64,000 bases of DNA from Pseudothermotoga hypogea DSM 11164 = NBRC 106472 (GTDB lineage: Bacteria > Thermotogota > Thermotogae > Thermotogales > DSM-5069). Both the position numbers and the translations under genes were made by a program. Below are positions 52,435-61,144 of this stretch, piece by piece. The stretch lies in assembly GCF_000816145.1 (NCBI RefSeq), contig NZ_CP007141.1, forward strand, positions 1,860,001 through 1,924,000, given 5' to 3'. Every line of letters begins with the position of its first letter. The first letter of the stretch is position 1. The notes below the pieces were generated by a model. That model was not told the origin of the DNA, did not search any database, and was given only the letters and a program-made list of their open reading frames with translations.

Positions 52435-54999
52435 TCAGCTGAAGTCTTTGTTCTCGAAGACAACGATCGTTCTCTCGTCTCCCTGGGTGGTTCGCCATTT
52501 ACCTAACACAAAGTAATTCAGACCGAAGTGATCGAACAATTCTTTCTCCGTTTTGAAGTGCTTCTGCATTTCCTTTATCCAACCCTGCCTGTAAAGTCCA
52601 GATTCCTCAGGGTGCCCCGAGTCGAAAACAAGAAAGCGACACTGTTTGAAGAGCCTGTGGAAAACCTCATCTGCCTTGTCTTTACCATGGTTGTAAAGTA
52701 TGTGGTGATAAACGCTCAGGAAAAGTATCACATCGGCTATCTGTGGGAGATCTTGCTTAACTACGTCCAACTGTATGAATTTGTAGTCAGGGGGTAGGTT
52801 GAGCTTCTCCCTTGGTGAGATATCTACACCCAGAACGTCCACACCATACATTAGAAAACGATAGGAAAGCTCACCTCTGTTGCAACCTATGTCTATGAGA
52901 GTTTTAGGTTTCACTCTGAGAACAAACTTTTCGACAATTTCTTTTTTCGCCTGATCGATGGTGCTTTGATAGCTTCCATCAAACGCTCCGACATACGCCT
53001 CCTGGATATATTTCACGTAAACCGGCAAAGCTTCTTGCAAATAAGGTTGCCAATACGTTATCAAGATTCCTAGAGCACCTTCGTCGCCGACGAACTGATT
53101 TGATACAACGTACGTTGGAACTGTTCTCATACCCAGAAACTTTGCGATTGCGACTCTGTGGTGGCCACTAGCAACTAAAAGAGAAACGCTATCAGGGATT
53201 CTAACTTGTTGTCGCTTCAAAGGATCAAAAACCATCAGGTTTCCATCGTTGTGAAAAGCGACTATGGGTTTCAATATTTTTCCTGTGCGTTTGATCGACT
53301 CAAAAACTTCGAGAAACTTCGAAATGATCGGTTCTGGTGGCTGCTTGTAGTATCCCTTTTCATGGAGATCCTTGAGAAATGCGTAGTAAACGGTTTTCTG
53401 ATATGGTATCCCTTTTCCAATGAACTCCTCCAAGAAATCGATGATCAAAGGCACAACGTTGTTGATGAGGAGATCCGTCGGAACCTGATTAATGAAAGCC
53501 TTAGCTTGGTTGAGTTTCATCTCAAGTTCATCTTCATAGTTGCTGATGTTCACTTTGATACCATACTCGAGAGGATTAAAGATTCTATAGCTCTTCCTGA
53601 TTTCACAATTGATTTCCGAAACTGTGTTGGAGGATACGGATACACGTTGAAGCAAGACTCTGAAAATCTCGGAGATTTGTTTTTCTAGGGAACAAACATC
53701 CTCAATGAATCTTCTATACCTTTCAGAATCATAATCATTGGACGTTATCATCTCGACGGCTTCATCAACTGTGTTGAAGATCCAGTCTTTCGGATAGAAT
53801 TCCTCTGCCACATAAAAGTTGTGGATGACTGGTTTTATACCTTTCGCCATGGCTTCCATAATAGCTACTCCATAGCCTTCGTGTATACTGGTCGAGAGAA
53901 AGAAGTTTTTATTTTCCAGAAACGAATTGATGTCGTCTTTCCACCCGACAAAATGAAACTTTTCTCTTATTCCCATCCTCTCAAGGATGTATCCAATATA
54001 CCTGTACATACGCTCATCTTGAATGGTGCCAGCCCATTGAAGGTTGTACCGTTCGTCCAGTGAGACAAGTTTTTTCAGAATTTGCACAGCTAAAACTGGA
54101 TTCTTTTTATAATTGAAATGTCCTGCAAAAGCGAGATTTGGTCCCTTGGATCTTTGCTTAAAAGTGTACTTGTTCAAATCCAAGCCATTATGGATTAAAG
54201 TCCTTTCTTTTCGTTTTAAATGATCACAATTCTGAATGGCCGTCTCTAAAACGTTTTGAGCAACAAAGATCACTTCGTCAATTTTTTCCCATTTTATAGA
54301 TCTGAGAAAATCCGGTCTGAGAGATTCATAACCATGAAGTCTGCACAGAATCCGTTTCCCCATCTTCTCCAACTTGTTCGTGATCTCCACCGCCAGCTCG
54401 TTCGCCCATTCGAGCCAGACGATGTCGGCCCACTTGTAGGCTTGAACTATCTGATTTCCATCTGTCGTCACGATCAATTTCACTTCAAAAACGTTCGAGA
54501 GCACCTGTGCGATGTCCTTTATGAAGTTGTCCAAACCTGGCAAGCAAAAGATCGCGATTTTCTCAGGCCTTTTGAATTTTATCTTTGCTTGCTCGAACTT
54601 CTCCTTCATCTGTGGTAGGTCGCTCAATTGTGCGGCTTTCGAATAATAATGCAACGCCATGGGAACGTTGTTCTGTGCGAGTTGTGTGTCTCCCAAAAGA
54701 TCGTACACTTCCCAAGTTTTGTCTTTGATCCTCGTCAGATAGCGCCAAGATTCGAAGAAATTCTTCTTCTCGAACAAGACCTTCGAAAGATTGAAAAGCA
54801 CATCGTCGTTGGTCGGATCGAGCTTCAAAGCTTTTTGAAAGTGTTCCAAAGCTTTGTCCAACTCATTTTCTTGGTAGAAAAGAACTCCAAGCATGTTGTG
54901 CCTCATCGACTCGGGTTCGATCTTTTGGGCGAGCTCCTTTGCCTTGGAAAAATCTTTCAAACTGACACACCTTTCGATCTCTCTAAACAGTTCTTCCAT
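52435..54999 (-). CDS. TPR / GT4 glycosyltransferase / ParB-like / SAM-methyltransferase fusion
   Basis: This 854-residue protein combines several domains. Residues ~1-140 are TPR-like repeats (ELDKALEHFQKALKLDPTND). Residues ~148-430 are a GT4 glycosyltransferase with donor motif HEGYGVAIMEAMAKG. A helical linker follows. Residues ~575-640 resemble a ParB/sulfiredoxin-type domain, with SGHHRVAIAKFLGMRTVP. Residues ~690-854 are a SAM methyltransferase with motif I TLIDIGCNRGELSYRF. It lies directly after the flagellin gene, so it may glycosylate and methylate flagellin or another surface glycan. The middle of the gene is visibly richer in A+T than its neighbours, a sign of transfer. The ATG is seven bases after GAGG. 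Confidence 0.85.
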   Translation of the reverse strand: MEELFREIERCVSLKDFSKAKELAQKIEPESMRHNMLGVLFYQENELDKALEHFQKALKLDPTNDDVLFNLSKVLFEKKNFFESWRYLTRIKDKTWEVYDLLGDTQLAQNNVPMALHYYSKAAQLSDLPQMKEKFEQAKIKFKRPEKIAIFCLPGLDNFIKDIAQVLSNVFEVKLIVTTDGNQIVQAYKWADIVWLEWANELAVEITNKLEKMGKRILCRLHGYESLRPDFLRSIKWEKIDEVIFVAQNVLETAIQNCDHLKRKERTLIHNGLDLNKYTFKQRSKGPNLAFAGHFNYKKNPVLAVQILKKLVSLDERYNLQWAGTIQDERMYRYIGYILERMGIREKFHFVGWKDDINSFLENKNFFLSTSIHEGYGVAIMEAMAKGIKPVIHNFYVAEEFYPKDWIFNTVDEAVEMITSNDYDSERYRRFIEDVCSLEKQISEIFRVLLQRVSVSSNTVSEINCEIRKSYRIFNPLEYGIKVNISNYEDELEMKLNQAKAFINQVPTDLLINNVVPLIIDFLEEFIGKGIPYQKTVYYAFLKDLHEKGYYKQPPEPIISKFLEVFESIKRTGKILKPIVAFHNDGNLMVFDPLKRQQVRIPDSVSLLVASGHHRVAIAKFLGMRTVPTYVVSNQFVGDEGALGILITYWQPYLQEALPVYVKYIQEAYVGAFDGSYQSTIDQAKKEIVEKFVLRVKPKTLIDIGCNRGELSYRFLMYGVDVLGVDISPREKLNLPPDYKFIQLDVVKQDLPQIADVILFLSVYHHILYNHGKDKADEVFHRLFKQCRFLVFDSGHPEESGLYRQGWIKEMQKHFKTEKELFDHFGLNYFVLGKWRTTQGDERTIVVFENKDFS

Positions 55000-55048
55000 C
55001 TTCACACCTCACACATCAATTTTCTATCCCGGCGAAGAACTTTCCTTC

Positions 55049-55080
55049 AAAAACAAAAGGCGGGCGTGAGCCCGCCTTTT
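55049..55080 (-). terminator. Intrinsic terminator after the flagellin gene
   Basis: An 11-bp stem (AAAAGGCGGGC with GCCCGCCTTTT) closes a 4-base loop and is followed on the minus strand by a T-rich stretch. It ends the highly expressed flagellin message, so the fusion gene downstream probably depends on read-through or its own promoter. Confidence 0.88.
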
Positions 55081-55095
55081 GTGTCCTTGGAAGTG

Positions 55096-56649
55096 TTATC
55101 GCAACAGCTGCAGCACCGTCTGTGGCAATGCGTTGGACTGTGCCAACATTGCCATGCTGGATTGCATCAGGATCTGTTGTTTGGTGAACTCCATCATTTC
55201 TTTGGCCATGTCCGCATCTCTGATTCGAGACTCTGCAGCGGTCAAGTTCTCTGCAGCTACTCCAAGGTTGCTTATCGTGTGTTCTAGCCTGTTCTGCACT
55301 GCTCCAAGTCTTGCGCGTGCAGTGCTGACTTTGTGGATCGCTGCGTCTATGACCATTATAGTTCTTTCCGCACTGTTCTGATCCGTGACGCGCAAAGAGT
55401 CTTCCGTAAGTCCAAGCGCGGCTGCTCTCATGTCGTCCAATCCAGCTATCATGTTGTGTCCTTCGTTCGCTCCTATCTGGAAGATCAACGAAGTGTCTTC
55501 ATACCACCTTCTTTCCGCCCTCACAACACCGCTGTCTATCACTTCTTCCAATGGCAAGGCTCCACCGAAGGAGTTGATGTTGTAAACATTAGTTAGCCAA
55601 GTGAAGATAATACCCCTGGGACCAGCTGCAATGTTTATGTTGAATGATTGATCGGTAGTATTGTAGCTAATGGATCCTGAGACTGTCCCATAGATAGCCA
55701 GACCATCGCTGAAATCAACTATGGGTGGGGTCGCAAGGCCTGTCTCGCTGAAGTAGTTGATTCTCACGTCCAGAAGGCTCGTGGCGGCTCCAGCAAACTG
55801 GCCCACCTCAACGACGTAGGAACCTTCGTTCACATCTTCAAAAGCTAAGATGAGCGATGTTGCAAGCGTGACTCTGAACGAATTCACAACGGCAGTTACC
55901 GTATTGATGCCTATGCTGGCATCAGAAACAACGAATTCGAATCTGAGACCACCGACTGTCGTTGCATATGACACAAAGTTTGCCTCATTAGACACAGTGA
56001 ACGAAGCCACGGTTGCCCCGCCAGCGAGTAAAGACACGGTTGCACCTGAGATTTGTATTGACAATGCTCCCAAAGATCTGCCAGCAATGTTAAAGCTAAT
56101 CACTCCACTGCCAGTAACATTGGAACCGCTTGCAAGTTCGATCCCTCTTAGGTTGGCAGACTGCGAAGCTTTCAGATCGAAGTTACCACCGGTCACCACT
56201 TTCACGTCTGGATTGTGCCTGAAGCTTTCTATCTTCCCATCCAAAAGCTTCATCGTGTTGAACTCGGTCGTTCTGGCGATCCTGTCGATCTCTTCTCTGA
56301 GTTGGTCGAGCTCGGCTTGGATCTGGTTCCTATCAACGTTGGTGTTGGTGTCGGATGCGGCTTGAACTGCGAGCTCTCTCATCCTCTGAAGGATCGAATG
56401 GACCTCTGTCAGTGCTCCTTCTGCTGTTTGGATCAACGATATGGCGTCCTGTGCGTTCTTGACTGCCATGTTCAAACCTCTGATCTGGCCTCTCATCTTT
56501 TCGCTTATCGCAAGACCAGCTGCATCGTCTCCCGCTCTGTTGATCCTCAGACCAGAGGAGAGTTTCTCGAGCGTTTTGCTCATCGAGTACTGTGTCTCAC
56601 TCATGCTCCTCCAAGCGTTCAATGCGTTGATGTTGTGGTTGATACGCAT
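55096..56649 (-). CDS. fliC: Flagellin
   Basis: Flagellin of 517 residues is the filament subunit, exported by the flagellar type III system. The conserved D0/D1 N-terminus begins MRINHNINALNAWRSM and contains SSGLRINRAGDDAAGLAISE. The C-terminal D1/D0 part contains RARLGAVQNRLEHTISNL and ends ALPQTVLQLLR. The centre (~170-400) is a serine-, threonine- and asparagine-rich variable domain that could carry glycans. GGGAGGTG precedes the ATG. Expression is set by a sigma-28 promoter about 80 bases upstream. Confidence 0.96.
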   Translation of the reverse strand: MRINHNINALNAWRSMSETQYSMSKTLEKLSSGLRINRAGDDAAGLAISEKMRGQIRGLNMAVKNAQDAISLIQTAEGALTEVHSILQRMRELAVQAASDTNTNVDRNQIQAELDQLREEIDRIARTTEFNTMKLLDGKIESFRHNPDVKVVTGGNFDLKASQSANLRGIELASGSNVTGSGVISFNIAGRSLGALSIQISGATVSLLAGGATVASFTVSNEANFVSYATTVGGLRFEFVVSDASIGINTVTAVVNSFRVTLATSLILAFEDVNEGSYVVEVGQFAGAATSLLDVRINYFSETGLATPPIVDFSDGLAIYGTVSGSISYNTTDQSFNINIAAGPRGIIFTWLTNVYNINSFGGALPLEEVIDSGVVRAERRWYEDTSLIFQIGANEGHNMIAGLDDMRAAALGLTEDSLRVTDQNSAERTIMVIDAAIHKVSTARARLGAVQNRLEHTISNLGVAAENLTAAESRIRDADMAKEMMEFTKQQILMQSSMAMLAQSNALPQTVLQLLR

Positions 56650-56671
56650 ATCCGCACCTCCCTGTTCTTCT

Positions 56672-56690
56672 CACCGCCTCCCTGGCGGTG
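56672..56690 (-). promoter_or_regulatory. Hairpin in the flagellin 5' untranslated region
   Basis: CACCGCC pairs with GGCGGTG around a 5-base loop, in the leader just upstream of the ribosome site. It may stabilise the message or affect its translation. Confidence 0.6.
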
Positions 56691-56699
56691 GATTCTTCC

Positions 56700-56717
56700 A
56701 CCAACGGGCCCGTTGGT
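56700..56717 (-). promoter_or_regulatory. Perfect 18-base palindrome at the 5' end of the flagellin message
   Basis: ACCAACGGG is followed by its exact reverse complement, and the centre is GGGCCC. It starts within about five bases of the predicted sigma-28 transcription start. A 5'-terminal hairpin would protect the message from decay; a protein operator is the alternative. Confidence 0.65.
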
Positions 56718-56728
56718 TTTCATTAGTT

Positions 56729-56755
56729 ATATCGGCAAGACGAAGGAGGATTTTA
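56729..56755 (-). promoter_or_regulatory. Sigma-28 (FliA) promoter of flagellin
   Basis: On the minus strand TAAA (56752-56755) and GCCGATAT (56729-56736) are separated by exactly 15 bp, matching the FliA consensus TAAA-N15-GCCGATAA at all but one position. This is the late flagellar promoter class. Confidence 0.9.
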
Positions 56756-56811
56756 GAGGAATGGTCGTGAGCGTGTATCGATGGAGAAGAATTTTCTCTA
56801 CGGTGAAAGAA

Positions 56812-56843
56812 GAAAAAATAAAGGTCCCATCGTTGGGGACCTT
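56812..56843 (-). terminator. Minus-strand intrinsic terminator without an assigned gene
   Basis: AAGGTCCC pairs with GGGACCTT around a short loop and is followed on the minus strand by TATTTTTTC. It would end a transcript entering from the right, but no minus-strand gene was found there. Confidence 0.7.
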
Positions 56844-57249
56844 GAAACTCTATGTACAGTTCGAAGTTCGGTGCTGGTTGGAAGAACTTGACTCGAAGAA
56901 AAACTTTCGTCGGTGAAACAGCTTTATTTGGAAATTTGAGCCCATGTTGATAAAGGCTGGTTGGAATGTCGATTTCACTCGGGAGCGCTGGATATCTTTT
57001 AAGGATATAACTCGCAGGACCAGACGAATTAGAATGAAACCAATGTAGGTTCCCACTTCCGGCCGGATGATCTTTCCTCTGGAGCGCCCCCATTGATATG
57101 TATACGGGCATAAACATTGAGAATTCGAAACAAAATTATGAACATCGAAGGACGGTCCCGTGAAAAGGGATGATCTTGTTGGCGCAGGTGGGATAACAGC
57201 TTCAAGGTGGTAGGATTTGAATACAAAAGATCTCGAGGAGGCGAACGGT
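56844..57249. other. 406-base gap between the orphan terminator and the DapA-family gene
   Basis: Frames are open on the minus strand here, but their translations have no family likeness and no good start site. No tRNA or riboswitch was recognised. The region may hold a small RNA ending at the terminator at 56812-56843, or it may be the decayed end of a gene. Confidence 0.35.
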
Positions 57250-58167
57250 ATGGAACAGCTCGTCAGGCCTTCGGGTTCTTGGGTCGCGCTCGTGACACCA
57301 TTCACCGAGAGAGACGAAGTCGACATCGATGGTTTCAAGAAGCTGGTGGATTTTCATGTAGCGAATGAGACGGACGGGTTGATATTCATGGGTTCAACGG
57401 GAGAAGCGACTTCGTTGTCGATGGAAGAGAGGAAGTTGATCATCCAAGAGATGGCGAAGTATTGCAAAGGAAAGATCAAAGCCTTCTTCGGAACGAGTTG
57501 CTCAACGACGAAAGACACCGTGGAACTCTCGCAGTTCGCTGAAGCGTGCGGCGCGGACGGAATTCAACTCGTGGTTCCTCCTTATATAGTGCCTCCACAG
57601 GAAGCGATCTTCGAGTTCATCGCAACGGTGGCAAGATCTGTGAACATAGCCGTGACGATCTACAACAATCCATCCAGAGTCGTGGCGAACATCGATCCTT
57701 CAACCATAGCGAAACTCTTGGACATAGGTAACATCGTTGCGATCAAGGAAGCGTCGCCGAGTTTGACGCAGTTGATGGGAGACATCGAGGTGTCGTCAGG
57801 AAGGTTGAACGTGCTGTGTTGCGATTCACCAAAGTTCGGTTTGATCTTGCCTTTGATGGCGATGGGAGGACACGGCACTGCGAACGTAACGGGTAACGTC
57901 TTACCGAAAGAGTTCGCATTGATGTCGAAGCCTTGGGGGAGTTGGGAGGATGCCGTCAGGTGCAGGGAACTCTTTTTCAAGTACAAACCCGTGATGGAAG
58001 CGGCGTACCTTCTGGTCAACCCCGTCGGGATCAAGGCGATGATGAAACTTTTAGGAATGCCCGCGGGAGATCCGAGGCCACCGCTTCAGCCACTGAAAGG
58101 AAGTCTACTGGACAAAGTCAGAGAGATCATTGAAGAGTTCAAGCTGAGGGAAAAATGTGTTGTGTGA
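57250..58167 (+). CDS. DapA-family (dihydrodipicolinate synthase / N-acetylneuraminate lyase) aldolase
   Basis: This class I aldolase of 305 residues has the family's GSTGEATSLS motif near residue 47, the catalytic tyrosine in IYNNPSRVV near residue 135 and the Schiff-base lysine in VAIKEASPSL near residue 163. The arginine after the tyrosine (NPSR) is the one DapA uses to bind aspartate semialdehyde, which favours a 4-hydroxy-tetrahydrodipicolinate synthase. No lysine genes surround it, so a 2-keto-3-deoxy acid aldolase role is not excluded. AGGAGG lies eight bases before the ATG; a frame opening 33 bases earlier has no such site. Confidence 0.85.
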   Translation: MEQLVRPSGSWVALVTPFTERDEVDIDGFKKLVDFHVANETDGLIFMGSTGEATSLSMEERKLIIQEMAKYCKGKIKAFFGTSCSTTKDTVELSQFAEACGADGIQLVVPPYIVPPQEAIFEFIATVARSVNIAVTIYNNPSRVVANIDPSTIAKLLDIGNIVAIKEASPSLTQLMGDIEVSSGRLNVLCCDSPKFGLILPLMAMGGHGTANVTGNVLPKEFALMSKPWGSWEDAVRCRELFFKYKPVMEAAYLLVNPVGIKAMMKLLGMPAGDPRPPLQPLKGSLLDKVREIIEEFKLREKCVV

Positions 58168-58215
58168 GACGTTGTTGTAAAATCGTTTTTGAGAAAAGAA
58201 CAAGGAGGATTCACG

Positions 58216-59127
58216 GTGGACGAGATTTTGAAAGACTCACTGCTTTTGAAAATCTTCGAAAACGTTTCAGACGGTGTCTACTGCATTGACCGCGAAAGGA
58301 AAATCCTGTACTGGAGCAAGAAGAGTGAAGAGATAACTGGGTACGAAGCGAAAGAAGTCTTGGGAACGCGTTGTCAAGACAACATCCTCAAACACGTGGA
58401 TGACAAAGGCACAGAGCTCTGTTTGGAAAAGTGTCCATTAGTGAAAGCGATGGAGGAAGCAACTGTTCAGACTGCGGAAGTATTCCTGCACCACAGGGAA
58501 GGTTACAGAGTGCCTGTGATCGTTGTGGGTATACCTGTGGTGAATGAGTCTGGAGATGTCGTGGGAGCCATCGAGTTGTTCAGAGAAAAGGTTGAAAAGA
58601 GCTTTCTTGAAAACGAAATAAAGCAACTGAGAAAACTCGCGTTCGTGGACGAGCTGACGCAGGTTTTGAACAGAAGAGGTTTGGAATACTATCTCAAGAT
58701 GAAGCTGAGCGAGGTTGAGAGGTTCGAGAGGATCATAGGTGTGCTGTTCATCGACGTGGACGATTTCAAGTCGATCAACGATCGTTTTGGACACCACGTT
58801 GGGGACAAGGTCTTGCGGTTCGTCGCTGGTACATTGAAAAAGAATTTGAGAGTCAGCGATCTGGTGGCCAGGTACGGTGGTGACGAGTTCGTCGCGGTCG
58901 TGGAATTGAAGGAACAGAAGGAAATAGAGGAGATAGCAGAAAGACTGAAAAATCTGATAGCCGCTTCTTACATTGCCGAGAACGATCAGATCGTTCGTGT
59001 GACCGTCTCGATAGGCGGTATCGTTGTGAAAGAACGCACAGACGTGGATGAGATACTCAAACGCTCCGACGAATTGCAGTACGAGAGTAAAAAGAAGGGT
59101 GGCAACAGTTGCTCCGTGAGCTTCTAA
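58216..59127 (+). CDS. Cytoplasmic diguanylate cyclase with PAS and GGDEF domains
   Basis: This c-di-GMP synthase of 303 residues has no membrane helices. The PAS sensor (~5-130) begins IFENVSDGVYCIDRERKIL, with CQDNILKHV and two cysteines that could bind a metal or redox cofactor. The GGDEF domain has VARYGGDEFVAV near residue 220 and an inhibitory RxxD site (RVSD) five residues before it. The GTG start follows AAGGAGG by seven bases. This is the second cyclase in the window, alongside a membrane-bound one. It ends close to the convergent thiI gene. Confidence 0.9.
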   Translation: MDEILKDSLLLKIFENVSDGVYCIDRERKILYWSKKSEEITGYEAKEVLGTRCQDNILKHVDDKGTELCLEKCPLVKAMEEATVQTAEVFLHHREGYRVPVIVVGIPVVNESGDVVGAIELFREKVEKSFLENEIKQLRKLAFVDELTQVLNRRGLEYYLKMKLSEVERFERIIGVLFIDVDDFKSINDRFGHHVGDKVLRFVAGTLKKNLRVSDLVARYGGDEFVAVVELKEQKEIEEIAERLKNLIAASYIAENDQIVRVTVSIGGIVVKERTDVDEILKRSDELQYESKKKGGNSCSVSF

Positions 59128-59132
59128 AGGTC

Positions 59133-60233
59133 TCAGCCTTGCCAGAGAGATTTTGACTTGAAATGTTCGAGTATTTTGTTCAGCCCATACGTTGAACCTC
59201 TGGTTACAACAGAAGATGGTCTGAAAGGGCAAGAGTGCCTTGCGGCTTCGACGAAGATTTCGAAAGTCCCAATCTGTCTGGCGATTCTCACAGTTTCGTC
59301 CTTGTCCATGCCTATGAGTGGTCTGTAGATAGGCATTTTCACAACGCTGCTTTCGAGAAACAGATTCTCCAAAGTTTGTGATGCAACTTGACCGAGCGAA
59401 TCGCCTGTGACTATACCGAGTGCAGATCTTTCCTTGGCGATTTCCTCAGCTTTTTTGAGCATGAGCACCTTGCAGATGACACATGTCCATTCTCTTTTTC
59501 CCATTCGCTCGAGTTCCGTGACGTAAGGTTGAAAGTATTCCAAATGATTCACAACGATCAGTTCGATCGGTTCTGAACTGTACTGGTTCAGCACGTCGAT
59601 CATTTGTCGTGCAAGGTCCGCGTGACCTTGATCGAAATGCAAAGCCGTCAGGCTGACGCCCCTTTTGAGCATCAAGAAGCCTGCGACGGGTGAATCTATG
59701 CCAACGCTCATGAGCAGAACAAGTCTTCCTTGAGTGCTCGACGGTAGACCTCCGACGCCTTTCTTAGTTTCAAAGAACACGTAAGCCTGACCTTCTATCA
59801 TCTCGATGCCTATCGCGAGTTCGGGTTGATTCAAGTTCACCTTCCAACCGAAGCGTTGCACGACGAAGGCACCTATCTCTTCGTTGATCTGTTGAGAAGT
59901 CTTGTGGAAAGCCTTGTTGATCCTGCGCGCATCGATCTTGAACGAAGCGGGATTCATGTTGCGAAGATGTGTGGAAAGAAACTCTGGAATCTCTTCGTAC
60001 TCCATCTTCCACGCTGGGGAAACGGAAACAACGCCTGGGACCTTCCTGATGATCTCGGAGAACTCGTGTGAAGCATCGACGATCAATCTACCTTGAGTGG
60101 AACGAACTTTCGCGTCGACACCTTTTCTTGCGAGCGTCTTTTTTATGTTCTCGATCAACTTGTTCTCGAACGTCTTCCTGTTCTTCCCTTTCAGCGCTAT
60201 CTCACCGTAGCGAACGATGATCAAGTTTTTCAT
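59133..60233 (-). CDS. thiI: tRNA 4-thiouridine synthetase ThiI
   Basis: ThiI makes 4-thiouridine at position 8 of tRNA and can donate sulfur for thiamine. The 366-residue protein has the N-terminal ferredoxin-like and THUMP domains (~1-165) and a PP-loop LMSVGIDSPVAGFLML, where the usual second Gly of SGG is Val. CVICK and AARHSCPFRP supply cysteines near the active site. There is no C-terminal rhodanese domain, as in most non-enterobacterial ThiI proteins. It overlaps the upstream hydrolase gene by 32 bases. Confidence 0.92.
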   Translation of the reverse strand: MKNLIIVRYGEIALKGKNRKTFENKLIENIKKTLARKGVDAKVRSTQGRLIVDASHEFSEIIRKVPGVVSVSPAWKMEYEEIPEFLSTHLRNMNPASFKIDARRINKAFHKTSQQINEEIGAFVVQRFGWKVNLNQPELAIGIEMIEGQAYVFFETKKGVGGLPSSTQGRLVLLMSVGIDSPVAGFLMLKRGVSLTALHFDQGHADLARQMIDVLNQYSSEPIELIVVNHLEYFQPYVTELERMGKREWTCVICKVLMLKKAEEIAKERSALGIVTGDSLGQVASQTLENLFLESSVVKMPIYRPLIGMDKDETVRIARQIGTFEIFVEAARHSCPFRPSSVVTRGSTYGLNKILEHFKSKSLWQG

Positions 60234-61143
60234 CCTCCAGTAAGAATTTCAGCGATCTTCTCAGAATGAGACGTCTGAAGAAGTACGAGGATCTGTGACC
60301 ACATGGAAGCGAGATTTTACGAACATCGGACAGACGCTTGATCAGTTCGTCTGAGCTTCTGGAAATGATCACCCTGTCGAACAAGCCTTTGAAGAAGAGC
60401 ACAGGTTGTCTGACGAACTTCGCGTAAGAGATAGGATCGTAGTGGAAACACGCGGGTTCGAGCTGGAATATGTCTTCTATTTTCTCGAGTTGGCCAAGCT
60501 TTTCGAAAGCGTTGGATCTGTTCTTCACGCACGTTGCTTCGTCACGGCAGTTGTATTCATTGCTCTTCTCCATGTAATCTTTTCTGAGTTGTTCCGTGTG
60601 GGGTGCGTACCAGTTGATCCAACGCCAATCTCCACCAGTGAAGGCCAAAATGCCTTTTTTAAGTCTTTCATCGATCGCGAGAGCCATCGTCGCGATCATA
60701 CCTCCGAAGCTGAAACCCATGATGGCCTTTGGAAGATGGGAACTTTGTTCAACGTAGTCCAAGGTCCTTCGAACGTCCTTCACAGATTGGTGGAACATCA
60801 CACTGCAGTGTTTTGGAGAAGTCGAGAAGAACGGTTCACCACCACGCCATGAGCTGGGCGCGCGGAACCAATGGTATGGAAGTATCACGAAGTAGGTGTT
60901 GATACCGTGCTTTTTGAAGTTCTCGGCGAACCAGAGAAGGTAAGAGATGTTTCTGTTTCCTATGCCGTGCACAAAAATCAAATCGAGCTTCGGCTCATTT
61001 GCGAGGAATTCGTAGACGTACACGCGCTTGCTTTCTTCGATATGTGGTTCGTACACTGCGTCGAAGGAGATCAAATTGAAGTTCATGAACGACTTCTTCT
61101 GAACGTTCAAGGCTTTGTGCTTGTCGTACTCGAATGGAAGCAT
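60202..61143 (-). CDS. Alpha/beta-hydrolase family protein
   Basis: This 313-residue alpha/beta hydrolase has an oxyanion-region motif IFVHGIGNRN, the nucleophile elbow AIMGFSFGGMIATMAL near residue 148 (Ser in GFSFG), a likely acid in FKGLFDRVI and a histidine in LPCGHRSSYFF. No signal peptide is present. It could be an esterase or peptidase; the substrate is not known. Its ATG lies just after the pheT stop, and its end overlaps thiI, so it is part of the phe-thiI run. Confidence 0.83.
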   Translation of the reverse strand: MLPFEYDKHKALNVQKKSFMNFNLISFDAVYEPHIEESKRVYVYEFLANEPKLDLIFVHGIGNRNISYLLWFAENFKKHGINTYFVILPYHWFRAPSSWRGGEPFFSTSPKHCSVMFHQSVKDVRRTLDYVEQSSHLPKAIMGFSFGGMIATMALAIDERLKKGILAFTGGDWRWINWYAPHTEQLRKDYMEKSNEYNCRDEATCVKNRSNAFEKLGQLEKIEDIFQLEPACFHYDPISYAKFVRQPVLFFKGLFDRVIISRSSDELIKRLSDVRKISLPCGHRSSYFFRRLILRRSLKFLLEDEKLDHRSLR

Positions 61144-61144
61144 T

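Noticed and set aside
56671-57117. A 148-residue minus-strand open frame upstream of flagellin
   Set aside because: It crosses the flagellin promoter and leader, its translation has low complexity and no family likeness, and it has no ribosome site.
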